In this document: piece by piece, positions 15,780 to 23,745 of the stretch
Layout: each line of letters begins with the position of its first letter
Numbering within the stretch: the first letter of the stretch is position 1
Position numbers and translations under genes: made by a program
Assembly: GCA_002469845.1 (NCBI GenBank)
Contig: DKNZ01000084.1
Location: forward strand, 11,708 to 46,189
Length of the DNA stretch: 34,482 nt
Direction: 5' to 3'
Origin: Cellvibrionales bacterium UBA7375
GTDB lineage: Bacteria; Pseudomonadota; Gammaproteobacteria; Pseudomonadales; Porticoccaceae
The notes under the pieces: model-generated
Seen by the model: only the letters and a program-made list of their open reading frames with translations
What the model was told of the DNA's origin: nothing
The model's database searches: none

Positions 15780-16316
15780 TTAACCGGCTGAAGAAGATGA
15801 AATTTTAGGGATGCCCAGTTTTTCGAAGTTGGCCATCATATCCTCAGCAGAGGTTGCTGCATTGATATTCTGATCTATCATCAAAATTTTGCCTTCCTTA
15901 CTGATGTAAATAGTATGTCTTTTAGAAAAAAGATTAAGTGTTAACACATCATATGCTTTAGCCACCTCCTTTGAGGGGTCACTTAGCAAAGGAAAGTCAG
16001 CATTGGTGGATTCGGCAAAAGCAATATTTTTCTCAAGTGGATCGACGCTAGCCATAAAGTAAGTAACATCAAATTGTTTTAGAAGGGTGCTATTTTCGGC
16101 CAATGACTTACACTCAATGGTGCAACCTGAGGTGAAGGCTCGTGGATACCAAGCTATTACAATAGCCTGTTTTCCTTTGAATTGCTGGAGGCTATAGGTC
16201 TTTCCATCCGATGCTTGCAAAGAAAAATCTGGGGCTTTATCCCCAACTTCAAGGGCAAGAGAAGCGCCAGAAAAAAGAAGGGCTAAAGTTGCGATGCTTT
16301 GAGTGATAATTTTCAT
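15780..16316 (-). CDS. Periplasmic Bcp/PrxQ-like peroxiredoxin
   Basis: A thiol peroxidase of the AhpC/TSA superfamily, probably reducing peroxides outside the cytoplasm. A signal peptide covers residues 1-21 (MKIITQSIATLALLFSGASLA). The fold begins VGDKAPDFSLQASDGKTYSL, and the active site is YPRAFTSGCTIEC with T62 and presumed peroxidatic C65. A second cysteine, C69, is four residues on. Classical Bcp has the resolving cysteine five residues on (C45/C50 in E. coli), so the spacing is different. AGGAGA lies just before the ATG and overlaps the lnt stop, so it appears co-transcribed with lnt. Length 178. The family is clear, the physiological reductant is unknown. Confidence 0.87.
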   Translation of the reverse strand: MKIITQSIATLALLFSGASLALEVGDKAPDFSLQASDGKTYSLQQFKGKQAIVIAWYPRAFTSGCTIECKSLAENSTLLKQFDVTYFMASVDPLEKNIAFAESTNADFPLLSDPSKEVAKAYDVLTLNLFSKRHTIYISKEGKILMIDQNINAATSAEDMMANFEKLGIPKISSSSAG

Positions 16317-16325
16317 TTAAGTCTC

Positions 16326-17813
16326 CTAAAATTTTGTGCGCAATCGATTTAATCCAAGCATTGAAATTACTAGCAGGCAAAATATTACTACAGGCCAGCT
16401 TGCAAACTTAGAGAATGGCGTCTCTCCAGTTCGAGGGCTAATTTTTCCAGTTAATACCCCAGTAGTAAATTGCTCTAATTGATGGGTAATTTTTCCCCTA
16501 TGATCGACCAACCCAGTGATTCCATTATTAGTGCCACGCATCACAGGTTTGGCATTTTCAATAGCTCGCATTCTTGCCATCTGCATATGCTGAGCGGGGG
16601 CAACAGAATCTCCAAACCACGCGTCATTGCTGACAGTTAATAGCATATTTGTATTACGAGTATTTCTTGCAACCAGATCTGGATAAGCAATCTCATAACA
16701 GATGGCAGTTGAAATATTAACCTCCGCGGCTATTAGAGGTTTTTGCTCTTCACTGCCTAGTGAAAATGATGACATTGGTAAGTCAAAGAAGTTATTAAGA
16801 CCCCGAATTAGGGTTTCAAAGGGCACATATTCGCCAAAGGGTACTAATCGAGTTTTATTATAGATCCCTTGACCCTTACCCAATGCAATCATTGAATTAT
16901 AGTAGGGCCCCTCCGGCTTGGTATTAAAGGGTAGGCCTGTAATTAGTGCCGTATTATGATTGAGCGCTTGCTGGTGAGCTATATCCAAAAAATCAGTAAT
17001 CTGGGTGTAGAGAGATGGAATAGCACCTTCAGGCCATATAATAATTTCACTACCCCAATAATCCTGTGTTTGATTAAGTAGTTTTTGTAAAATCTCATTG
17101 CGCATCGAAAATGACCATTTGTCATTTTGGTTCACATTAGGTTGAATTAAAGCCACAGAAATTTGTTTTTCAGCGGGCTGAGTCCAGTGAATTTTTTGCA
17201 GCGCAAAACCGCTTAAAAAGATCATAGCAATCAAGGCATAACCTGCCAGTGGTAAGGGTAAGTTTTTGTGGAATCGACTCTGAGCCAGAACCATTGCTGC
17301 AAGGGCGGTAAAATAACTCAGTAAAAAAACACCACCTATAGGCGCCCATCCACTTATCCATGTATCAGTATGACTGTAGCCGGCATAAAGCCATGGGAAG
17401 CCGGTTAATATCCAACTTCTACTCCATTCGCTGAGCACCCAAATTGCCGGAAGCGCCAAAAGCCATAGATTATTTCTCTGGGGAATAAGGGTACAAAGTG
17501 AAAAAGGGACTGCAAAAACTACCGCATTAAAAAAGCAGAACAAAAATGTCCCCATCAGGGCTAATAAAAATGAAATATCGCCAAAAAAATACATACTGAC
17601 AAAAACCCAGCTAACCCCCGTACCAAACATTCCTAAACCAAAGATTGTTGAGCGTTTAAAGGCCTCTTTAGCAGATTGTTGCGGCAGGTTTAGAAAAAGG
17701 GCTGCCATACTAATTACGGCAACAGGCCAATAGGAAAGGGGCGCCAAGGAAAGAGGAAATAATGCCCCTGCAATCAAAAGGCCTAGATAAATTAAAAGCG
17801 TTTTAGTACGCAT
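16326..17813 (-). CDS. lnt: Apolipoprotein N-acyltransferase
   Basis: An inner-membrane enzyme adding the third acyl chain to the N-terminal cysteine of lipoproteins. The first about 210 residues form several transmembrane helices; the periplasmic nitrilase-like domain follows (about 215-460), with the triad E262 (WPEGAIPSLY), K320 (NKTRLVPFGEYVPF) and C372 (TAICYE). A final transmembrane helix is at about 470-487 (WPVVIFCLLVISMLGL). All catalytic residues are present. It lies 15 bases downstream of corC in the conserved ybeZ-ybeY-corC-lnt series. Confidence 0.96.
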   Translation of the reverse strand: MRTKTLLIYLGLLIAGALFPLSLAPLSYWPVAVISMAALFLNLPQQSAKEAFKRSTIFGLGMFGTGVSWVFVSMYFFGDISFLLALMGTFLFCFFNAVVFAVPFSLCTLIPQRNNLWLLALPAIWVLSEWSRSWILTGFPWLYAGYSHTDTWISGWAPIGGVFLLSYFTALAAMVLAQSRFHKNLPLPLAGYALIAMIFLSGFALQKIHWTQPAEKQISVALIQPNVNQNDKWSFSMRNEILQKLLNQTQDYWGSEIIIWPEGAIPSLYTQITDFLDIAHQQALNHNTALITGLPFNTKPEGPYYNSMIALGKGQGIYNKTRLVPFGEYVPFETLIRGLNNFFDLPMSSFSLGSEEQKPLIAAEVNISTAICYEIAYPDLVARNTRNTNMLLTVSNDAWFGDSVAPAQHMQMARMRAIENAKPVMRGTNNGITGLVDHRGKITHQLEQFTTGVLTGKISPRTGETPFSKFASWPVVIFCLLVISMLGLNRLRTKF

Positions 17814-17828
17814 AATGGCAGGCTAAAT

Positions 17829-18665
17829 TTACAAGTCTTTGATGACTTCGATAAGTGTGATCTTTCGATTGTCGCAGTTCAGTACTTTGAAATCGAATGG
17901 TGATATTTTAGTATTTTCACCAATATTTGGCAGATGACCAAAGGCATTGATTACCAGGCCGCCAACCGTATCAAATTCATCATCGGGAAAACCGACATCG
18001 AAAAACTCATTAAAGTCATCAATGGTGGTTATCGCTTCAACGCTGTAACAGTTTTCAGAAATTTGGATGATTTGTTCTGGCTCGTGTTCATCGGTTTCAT
18101 CCTCAATTTCACCAACAATTTCTTCTAATACATCCTCAATGGTCAGAAGACCCGATACTCCGCCATATTCATCAACGATAATTGCCATATGGTATCGCTG
18201 CTCACGAAACTCTTGGAGTAATACGTTGAGCCGCTTACTTTCCGGGATAATAGTAGCAGGCCTAAGCATACGCTGAAGGTCAAAGGATTCTTTGCCCGAC
18301 AAGACCAGAGGCAACAGCTCTTTTGCTAGTAAAATGCCTTTAATATCGTCAGAGGATTCACCAATAACGGGAAAGCGAGAGTGCTGGGATTGAATAACGA
18401 CCTGTAAAATCTGCTCTAGCGTAAAATCTTCTTCAATCACCATCATTTGAGATTTTGGCACCATAATCTCTCGTGCCTGTAGATCAGATACTTTTAGCGC
18501 GCCCTCCATAATTTGCAGCGCACCAGGATCAATAATGGACTGATCCTCAGCGTCGCGCAAAATCTCAATAACATCATCGCTACTTGATGGTGCAGGCGAA
18601 AAGGTCTCCCATAGTTTTTGAAGAAGTGTTTTTTCTTGCGGGCTGTTATCTATTTCATCATTCAT
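17829..18665 (-). CDS. corC: CorC/YbeX family CBS-domain protein
   Basis: A cytoplasmic protein with two tandem CBS domains (about 65-180; MVPKSQMMVIEEDFTLEQIL and YHMAIIVDEYGGVSGLLTIE) and a C-terminal CorC/HlyC transporter-associated domain (about 195-275; EDFNEFFD-like start, DTVGGLVINAFGHLP). Named for a link to magnesium and cobalt efflux; the CBS pair is expected to bind adenine nucleotides. I chose ATG at 18665 (MNDEIDNSPQ), giving 278 residues and matching family N-termini; an ATG eight codons upstream (18689) overlaps ybeY by 14 bases and has no ribosome site. It belongs to the ybeZ-ybeY-corC-lnt operon. Confidence 0.93.
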   Translation of the reverse strand: MNDEIDNSPQEKTLLQKLWETFSPAPSSSDDVIEILRDAEDQSIIDPGALQIMEGALKVSDLQAREIMVPKSQMMVIEEDFTLEQILQVVIQSQHSRFPVIGESSDDIKGILLAKELLPLVLSGKESFDLQRMLRPATIIPESKRLNVLLQEFREQRYHMAIIVDEYGGVSGLLTIEDVLEEIVGEIEDETDEHEPEQIIQISENCYSVEAITTIDDFNEFFDVGFPDDEFDTVGGLVINAFGHLPNIGENTKISPFDFKVLNCDNRKITLIEVIKDL

Positions 18666-18675
18666 TATTCTATTC

Positions 18676-19131
18676 TTATTCACATGCATAGGGTGGGGGA
18701 AAACCCAAATCTAGCATAATGTCCGTTTCAAGTGTCTCCATCGTTGCCGCTTCTGAATCATTTTGATGATCATGGCCTAGCAAATGTAGCACACCATGGA
18801 TAATCATGTGAGCCCAATGTGCTTTGAGGTCTTTATTTTGTTGTTTAGCCTCTCTAGCAACAACCGGTGCGCAGATAACGATATCGCCAATTAATGGCAA
18901 TGGTTCTGGAATTTCTGCATCAAATGGAAATGACAGTACATTAGTTGGGCCGCAAGCGCCACGGTATGTTTCGTTTAAAGTTTTACCTTCTAGTTCATCG
19001 ACAATACGAATACTTAGCTCAGTATCACCAATTTTTGAGCCTACAGCAGCGCTTACCCAGCGCTTAATACTTTGTTCGTCAGGCGCATCTACAGAGGATG
19101 AAGCCTTCTGAATATCCAATATAATAGTCAT
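18676..19131 (-). CDS. ybeY: Endoribonuclease YbeY
   Basis: A single-strand-specific metal-dependent RNase involved in 16S rRNA 3' maturation and ribosome quality control. The zinc-binding motif HGVLHLLGHDH is intact (H112, H116, H122), and the usual TNVLSFPFD (63-71) and GDIVIC (82-87) precede it. Length 151 is typical. It is located between phoH and corC, the standard order, with an 18-base gap from phoH. Confidence 0.96.
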   Translation of the reverse strand: MTIILDIQKASSSVDAPDEQSIKRWVSAAVGSKIGDTELSIRIVDELEGKTLNETYRGACGPTNVLSFPFDAEIPEPLPLIGDIVICAPVVAREAKQQNKDLKAHWAHMIIHGVLHLLGHDHQNDSEAATMETLETDIMLDLGFPPPYACE

Positions 19132-19149
19132 TATGCAAAAAATTATCTT

Positions 19150-20154
19150 TTAAGATTTGGCTTCGTGATCATCATAGGCATCAACAATGCTTTGAACCAC
19201 TGGATGGCGCACCACATCTCTAGAAATAAAATTAGTAAAGCTTATATCTTCAACTGATTTTAAAACTTCTTGAGCATGAACCAACCCAGAACTTACGCCT
19301 TTAGGTAGATCAATTTGAGAGCAATCCCCAGTGATAACTGCGGTAGAGCCAAAACCTATTCTTGTAAGGAACATTTTCATTTGTTCTCGTGTTGTGTTTT
19401 GACTTTCATCGAGAATAATATAAGCAGAGTTTAAAGTTCTGCCTCGCATGTAAGCTAAGGGCGCAACTTCTATCACACCACGTTCTTGCAGTTTGGCGAC
19501 AGCTTCAAAACCTAGCATTTCATGCAGAGCGTCATATAGTGGGCGCAGATATGGGTCTACTTTTTGAGCTAAATCTCCGGGCAGAAATCCAAGGCGCTCA
19601 CCCGCTTCAACGGCAGGTCGAACCAAAAGAATTCGCTCCACTTCATCGCGAAGCAATGCCTCTACGGCACAGGCGACCGCGAGATATGTTTTGCCGGTGC
19701 CCGCAGGCCCAATTCCAAAATTGATATCATGAGTTTGAATAGCTCTTACATAGCGCTGTTGATTCATCCCTCGAGGCTTGATATTGCCCTTTTTGGTTCT
19801 TATTACCGAAAAATTTTCAATATTATCGGATGACTCGATGGTGCTTGCAGTTTGGGTCATAGGTTTTTCTCTCTCGGATTGTCGGAGGTTGAGATGGACT
19901 TCTTCAATAGGTAATTCAGGAAAGTGCGCGGTTTGTTGGTAGAGGTTTAGCAACACATCTAATGCGCCTTGGCAGGCTTTAGGTTCACCATAAATGGCAA
20001 AGAAATTATCCCGCGAGCGAATTTCAACCTCCAAGCGCTGTTCAATAAGGCGCAGGTTTTCATCAAATTGGCCGCAAAGCGATGCTAGACGATGTACGTC
20101 ATTAGGCTCAAGGTTAATACTGTGAGCAGATGATAATGATTCCAGTCGATTCAC
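19150..20154 (-). CDS. ybeZ: PhoH family ATPase (YbeZ)
   Basis: A PhoH-like P-loop ATPase related to the N-terminal half of superfamily 1 helicases and commonly paired with YbeY; a role in RNA metabolism is suspected. An N-terminal KH-like region (about 1-90) precedes the Walker A GPAGTGKT at 149-156 and Walker B IILDESQN (246-253, with the DE pair). The total is 334 residues. The start is GTG at 20154. An upstream AAGAGG is somewhat distant, so the exact start is a little uncertain. First gene of the ybeZ-ybeY-corC-lnt run; a 124-base gap separates it from miaB. Confidence 0.94.
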   Translation of the reverse strand: MNRLESLSSAHSINLEPNDVHRLASLCGQFDENLRLIEQRLEVEIRSRDNFFAIYGEPKACQGALDVLLNLYQQTAHFPELPIEEVHLNLRQSEREKPMTQTASTIESSDNIENFSVIRTKKGNIKPRGMNQQRYVRAIQTHDINFGIGPAGTGKTYLAVACAVEALLRDEVERILLVRPAVEAGERLGFLPGDLAQKVDPYLRPLYDALHEMLGFEAVAKLQERGVIEVAPLAYMRGRTLNSAYIILDESQNTTREQMKMFLTRIGFGSTAVITGDCSQIDLPKGVSSGLVHAQEVLKSVEDISFTNFISRDVVRHPVVQSIVDAYDDHEAKS

Positions 20155-20191
20155 TGGTTATTTCTATACCTCTTAAAAAGTAGATGGACCT

Positions 20192-20221
20192 AGCATAACG
20201 CGAAATTAAACACAGGGTAAA
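20192..20221 (-). promoter_or_regulatory. Weak candidate promoter for ybeZ operon
   Basis: On the minus strand TTTACC (20221-20216) and TATGCT (20197-20192) match -35 and -10 at four of six positions each, with an 18-base spacer, ending 38 bases before the GTG. It lies in the miaB-ybeZ gap, which otherwise holds only a GCCAT-N7-ATGGC hairpin (20246-20262) without a U tract. Low confidence. Confidence 0.3.
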
Positions 20222-20278
20222 TACTTTTTGTGACTATTATTTGACGCCATAATTAAAATGGCATAGTAACTGAGAGTT

Positions 20279-21616
20279 TTAGCAAAGGGTGCCTCGCAGG
20301 CTATTTGGCAAGGCTTCAATTATTTCAGCCTCGACAAAATGCCCGATCAGTTCATGGTCATCAGTTGAAAAGTTAACCACGCGGTTATTTTCAGTGCGTC
20401 CTTGCAACTGACCTGGATCCTTTTTTGATACGCCAGTTACTAACAGAGTCTGCTGAGTGCCAACCATGCGTCGACTTATTTCAAAGGCATTTTGCAGAAT
20501 CCGATCTTGAAGGATTTTTAGACGCTGTTTTTTAACGCCCTCATCTTCAGTATCCGCAAGATCTGCCGCGGGAGTGCCTGGTCGCGCGCTGTAAACAAAG
20601 CTAAAAGAGGTATCAAAACCAATATCTTCAATAAGCTTCATAGTGGCGGCAAAGTCTGCCTCGGATTCACCGGGAAACCCAACAATAAAGTCTGAAGAAA
20701 TACTTATATCGGGTCGTATCGCTCGCAGGCGGCGTATTTTTGATTTATATTCAATGGCGGTGTGGCCGCGTTTCATAGCCATCAAGGTTCGGTCTGAGCC
20801 ACTTTGAACTGGCAGATGGAGGTGGCTAACCAGCTCGGGAACCTTGGCATAGACATCTATTAATGCATCGGAAAATTCTACTGGATGAGAGGTAGTGAAG
20901 CGGATTCGATCAATACCGTCAATTTGAGCTGCATAGGTTATTAGTTCGGCTAAATCACAGATTGATTCATCCGGCATTTCGCCCCTATAAGCATTAACAT
21001 TTTGACCTAAAAGATTGATTTCTCTCACACCCTGTTGAGATAGCGCACTAATTTCTGCTAGAACATCTGCTAGCGGCCGACTGACTTCCTCGCCTCGAGT
21101 GTAGGGGACTACGCAAAATGTACAATATTTAGAGCAACCCTCCATTATTGAAACGAAGGCGCTGACCCCGTCAGCCTCAGGGGCGGGCAACCGATCAAAT
21201 TTTTCTATTTCAGGAAAGCTGATATCGACAGCAATTGTGCCATCCTGTTTTTGAGTTTCAATCATCTCAGGTAGGCGATGAAGTGTTTGCGGGCCAAAAA
21301 TAACATCGACAAAAGGTGCTCGTTTGGCAATAGCTTCTCCCTCCTGGCTTGCCACACATCCGCCCACACCAATAACTAAATCAGGATTTTTTTCTTTTAA
21401 TTTTCTCCAGCGCCCTAGCTGATGAAACACTTTTTCTTGCGCTTTTTCGCGAATTGAGCAGGTATTTAGGAGTAACACATCTGCCTCATCGGCATTTTCT
21501 GTAGTTACCATATTGTGGCTATCACCCAATAAATCTACCATGCGAGATGAGTCGTACTCATTCATTTGACAGCCATGGGTCACAATATGCAATTTTTTAA
21601 CAGATTCAGTTGCCAT
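20279..21616 (-). CDS. miaB: tRNA-2-methylthio-N6-dimethylallyladenosine synthase
   Basis: A radical-SAM methylthiotransferase that adds the 2-methylthio group to i6A37 of tRNAs. The N-terminal UPF0004 domain holds the auxiliary cluster cysteines C16 (HGCQMNEYDS), C53 (NTCSIREKAQ) and C87 (VGGCVAS). The radical-SAM motif is C161-x3-C165-x2-C168 (EGCSKYCTFCVVPYTRG). A C-terminal TRAM domain (about 380-440, RMVGTQQTLLV) ends the protein. Length 445 is standard. It begins the leftward gene series, with a good promoter and the divergent DUF1820 gene upstream. Confidence 0.97.
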   Translation of the reverse strand: MATESVKKLHIVTHGCQMNEYDSSRMVDLLGDSHNMVTTENADEADVLLLNTCSIREKAQEKVFHQLGRWRKLKEKNPDLVIGVGGCVASQEGEAIAKRAPFVDVIFGPQTLHRLPEMIETQKQDGTIAVDISFPEIEKFDRLPAPEADGVSAFVSIMEGCSKYCTFCVVPYTRGEEVSRPLADVLAEISALSQQGVREINLLGQNVNAYRGEMPDESICDLAELITYAAQIDGIDRIRFTTSHPVEFSDALIDVYAKVPELVSHLHLPVQSGSDRTLMAMKRGHTAIEYKSKIRRLRAIRPDISISSDFIVGFPGESEADFAATMKLIEDIGFDTSFSFVYSARPGTPAADLADTEDEGVKKQRLKILQDRILQNAFEISRRMVGTQQTLLVTGVSKKDPGQLQGRTENNRVVNFSTDDHELIGHFVEAEIIEALPNSLRGTLC

Positions 21617-21654
21617 TAGAGTAAAGCTTTCATTGATTGGTTAGTAAGATGTGC

Positions 21655-21682
21655 ATTATAACTTTGCATCATTAATTGGCAA
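21655..21682 (-). promoter_or_regulatory. Promoter of miaB
   Basis: On the minus strand TTGCCA (21682-21677, five of six) and a perfect TATAAT (21660-21655) are separated by 16 bases, 38 bases upstream of the miaB ATG. This is the best-matching sigma70 promoter seen in the window. Confidence 0.65.
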
Positions 21683-21701
21683 TATTATCCCACTTGATTT
21701 G

Positions 21702-21710
21702 TGATACAAT
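21702..21710 (+). promoter_or_regulatory. Extended -10 promoter for the DUF1820 gene
   Basis: TGATACAAT combines the extended TG with a TACAAT -10 (five of six), 36 bases before the ATG. No -35 match is seen at the right distance. It lies back to back with the miaB promoter. Confidence 0.45.
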
Positions 21711-21746
21711 TTCCAACGTTTTTTATTGATATATATGTGATTTTTA

Positions 21747-22085
21747 ATGATTAATGAACCTATTTACAGAATAACTTTCTTCAATCAGAGTCAGGTCTAC
21801 GAGATATATGCTAGGCATGTTTTCCAAAGCGATCTTTGGGGTTTCTTGGAAGTAGAGCAATTTGTCTTTGGAGAGCGATCAAAAATGATTGTTGATCCAG
21901 CAGAAGAAAAATTAAAGAGTGAATTCTCGGCTGTTAAGCGCAGTTTTATCCCGATGCAGTCCATCGTGAGAATTGATGAAGTTGATAAGGAAGGGACTTG
22001 CAAGATAACAGAAGCTCCTAAGGGTGGAAATATTACTCCCTTTCCCTTTCCAAATGTGGCTGGCGTTAAGCCGGTAAAAGAATAG
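21747..22085 (+). CDS. DUF1820 family protein
   Basis: A 112-residue soluble protein of the DUF1820 family, common in Pseudomonas-like gammaproteobacteria and without known function. Characteristic stretches are PIYRITFFNQSQVYEIYARH, SDLWGFLEVEQFVFGERS, VDPAEEKLKSEF and SFIPMQSIVRIDEVDKEG; the tail is a Pro/Phe-rich PFPFPNV. It contains no signal peptide or membrane segment. The ATG has no evident Shine-Dalgarno site and is preceded by an AU-rich leader. Divergent from miaB. The family is recognised from conserved sequence; function should not be assumed. Confidence 0.85.
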   Translation: MINEPIYRITFFNQSQVYEIYARHVFQSDLWGFLEVEQFVFGERSKMIVDPAEEKLKSEFSAVKRSFIPMQSIVRIDEVDKEGTCKITEAPKGGNITPFPFPNVAGVKPVKE

Positions 22086-22185
22086 GATTACCCGCTAAAC
22101 AAGTAATTTTATGGCGACAGATTTTATTCTTTGCAAATAATAGCTGAGTCGGCATTTAAATGGGTTATAAACATTATCCACGGTG

Positions 22186-22204
22186 TATACTTATTATAAG
22201 TGTA
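22186..22204. repeat. Near-perfect palindrome upstream of the T2SS operon
   Basis: ACTTAT-T-ATAAGT (22189-22201) is a perfect 13-base palindrome, extended by two more matching pairs after one mismatch to 22186-22204. Its centre is about 20 bases upstream of the proposed gspE -35, the position expected of an activator site. It lies in the 184-base gap before gspE. Function is inferred. Confidence 0.5.
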
Positions 22205-22214
22205 TGGTAAGGTT

Positions 22215-22243
22215 TTCACATATTTTTGTTTAACTGTTTTTAT
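22215..22243 (+). promoter_or_regulatory. Candidate promoter of the gsp operon
   Basis: TTCACA (22215-22220, five of six) and TTTTAT (22238-22243, four of six) are 17 bases apart, with an extended TG at 22235-22236. The predicted transcript start would be about 20 bases before the gspE ATG. No other promoter-like sequence of comparable quality is seen in the gap. Confidence 0.45.
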
Positions 22244-22269
22244 TAAATGTAACTTTTAGAGTAGTCTTT

Positions 22270-23739
22270 ATGTTGGAACAGCAAGCGCTAAAATTATTGC
22301 CCTTCGAATTTGCTCGAATTAATCGCGTTATGATTGATAATGAACAAGAGCAACTGCTAGTTGGCCCCAAGGCTCCCCTTTGGGCTGTCACTGAAGTAAG
22401 CCGTGTGACTAGGGCCAACTTGCCGGTGACACATTTAGCCGAAGCGGAATTTGATGCGCATCTTAGTCAAATCTACAGCGGCCGTTCAGGCACATCAGAG
22501 TCAGTGATGGAAGATATCAAAGACTTCGTTGATATGGAGTCTGCTGCAGCTGACCTTGAAGATGTTAGTGATTTGTTAGATGCCGAAAATGATGATGCGC
22601 CTATAGTAAGGCTTCTTAACGCTGTTCTTACAGAATCCCTCAAAGAAAATGCTTCAGATATTCATATAGAGCCCTACGAAAAAGAAGCCTTAGTGCGTTT
22701 TCGTCTAGATGGTGTTCTCAGAACAGTATTAACACCCTCGGTTCAAATTGCACCGTTGTTAATTTCGCGCATCAAAGTAATGTCAAAGTTAGATATTGCT
22801 GAAAAGCGCTTACCCCAAGATGGTCGTATGAGCGTTTTAATTGGCGGTCGCAATATCGATTTGCGGGTTTCTACCATGCCCTCAAGTCATGGTGAGCGCG
22901 TAGTAATGCGTTTACTTGATAAGGATGCAGGTAAGCTCAAAGCTCAGCAGCTTGGAATGCCTGAAGATACAAAAGAAGAGTTAGATCAGCTGATTTCAAG
23001 ACCCCACGGAATTATTTTGGTAACCGGCCCTACAGGATCAGGTAAAACCACAACTCTTTATGCTGCATTGCAGCAAATGGATCGCCAGCAACGCAATATT
23101 ATGACCGTGGAAGATCCAGTGGAATACGATCTTCCCGGTGTAAGCCAAACACAGATTAATCTTCGTGCTGGTATGACATTTGCCCGCGGGCTGCGTGCTA
23201 TTTTGCGACAGGATCCCGATGTTATATTAATTGGTGAGATTCGTGATGGCGAAACCGCTGAAATTGCCACTCAGGCCAGTCTTACAGGTCACTTAGTTTT
23301 ATCTACCCTTCATACCAATACAGCTGCCGGCGCTATTACCAGATTGCAGGATCTTGGGGTTGATAGCTTTTTATTGGCATCCACGGTCAGAGGCATTATT
23401 TCCCAGCGACTGATGCGTAAACTATGCACCCATTGTCGCAAAGAGGTACCAGCGGACGAATACCATCGCAACCTGCTAGGCCTTCCAAAGGGAGCTACCA
23501 TCTTTGAGTCACAGGGTTGTGAACATTGTAATAATACCGGCTTTGTCGGCCGTCAGGCGCTATTTGAATTAGTCACTGTCAGCGCGGAACTTCAATCGTT
23601 GATTCACGAAAATGCTGGTGAAATTGAACTTGAGCAGTCCATACGACAGCACGTCCCAAGTATTCGTGAAGCTGGATTTAATCTTGTGCGAGAAGGGACG
23701 ACTACAGTAGAAGAAGTACTACGAGTAACGAGTGTGTAA
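22270..23739 (+). CDS. gspE: Type II secretion ATPase GspE
   Basis: The cytoplasmic hexameric ATPase that powers pseudopilus assembly and docks to GspL. Its 489 residues show an N-terminal domain, then the catalytic core with Walker A GPTGSGKTT (253-261), the Asp box (EDPVEYDL, 281-288), Walker B (ILIGEIRDGETAE, 319-331) and the His box (HLVLSTLHTNTAAG). The zinc-binding insert is present with two CxxC pairs (C386/C389 and C417/C420), distinguishing T2SS/T4P assembly ATPases from PilT. First gene of the operon, with promoter and palindrome upstream. Confidence 0.96.
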   Translation: MLEQQALKLLPFEFARINRVMIDNEQEQLLVGPKAPLWAVTEVSRVTRANLPVTHLAEAEFDAHLSQIYSGRSGTSESVMEDIKDFVDMESAAADLEDVSDLLDAENDDAPIVRLLNAVLTESLKENASDIHIEPYEKEALVRFRLDGVLRTVLTPSVQIAPLLISRIKVMSKLDIAEKRLPQDGRMSVLIGGRNIDLRVSTMPSSHGERVVMRLLDKDAGKLKAQQLGMPEDTKEELDQLISRPHGIILVTGPTGSGKTTTLYAALQQMDRQQRNIMTVEDPVEYDLPGVSQTQINLRAGMTFARGLRAILRQDPDVILIGEIRDGETAEIATQASLTGHLVLSTLHTNTAAGAITRLQDLGVDSFLLASTVRGIISQRLMRKLCTHCRKEVPADEYHRNLLGLPKGATIFESQGCEHCNNTGFVGRQALFELVTVSAELQSLIHENAGEIELEQSIRQHVPSIREAGFNLVREGTTTVEEVLRVTSV

Positions 23740-23745
23740 TCCCTT

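Noticed and set aside
20246..20262. GCCAT-N7-ATGGC hairpin as a miaB terminator
   Set aside because: Five base pairs with a loop of seven and no U tract on either strand; not enough to call a terminator.
22174..22182. TTATCCACG as a replication origin or DnaA regulatory site
   Set aside because: A single near-consensus 9-mer with no cluster, no dnaA/dnaN/gidA neighbours and no AT-rich unwinding region. Kept only as a note in the gsp promoter finding.
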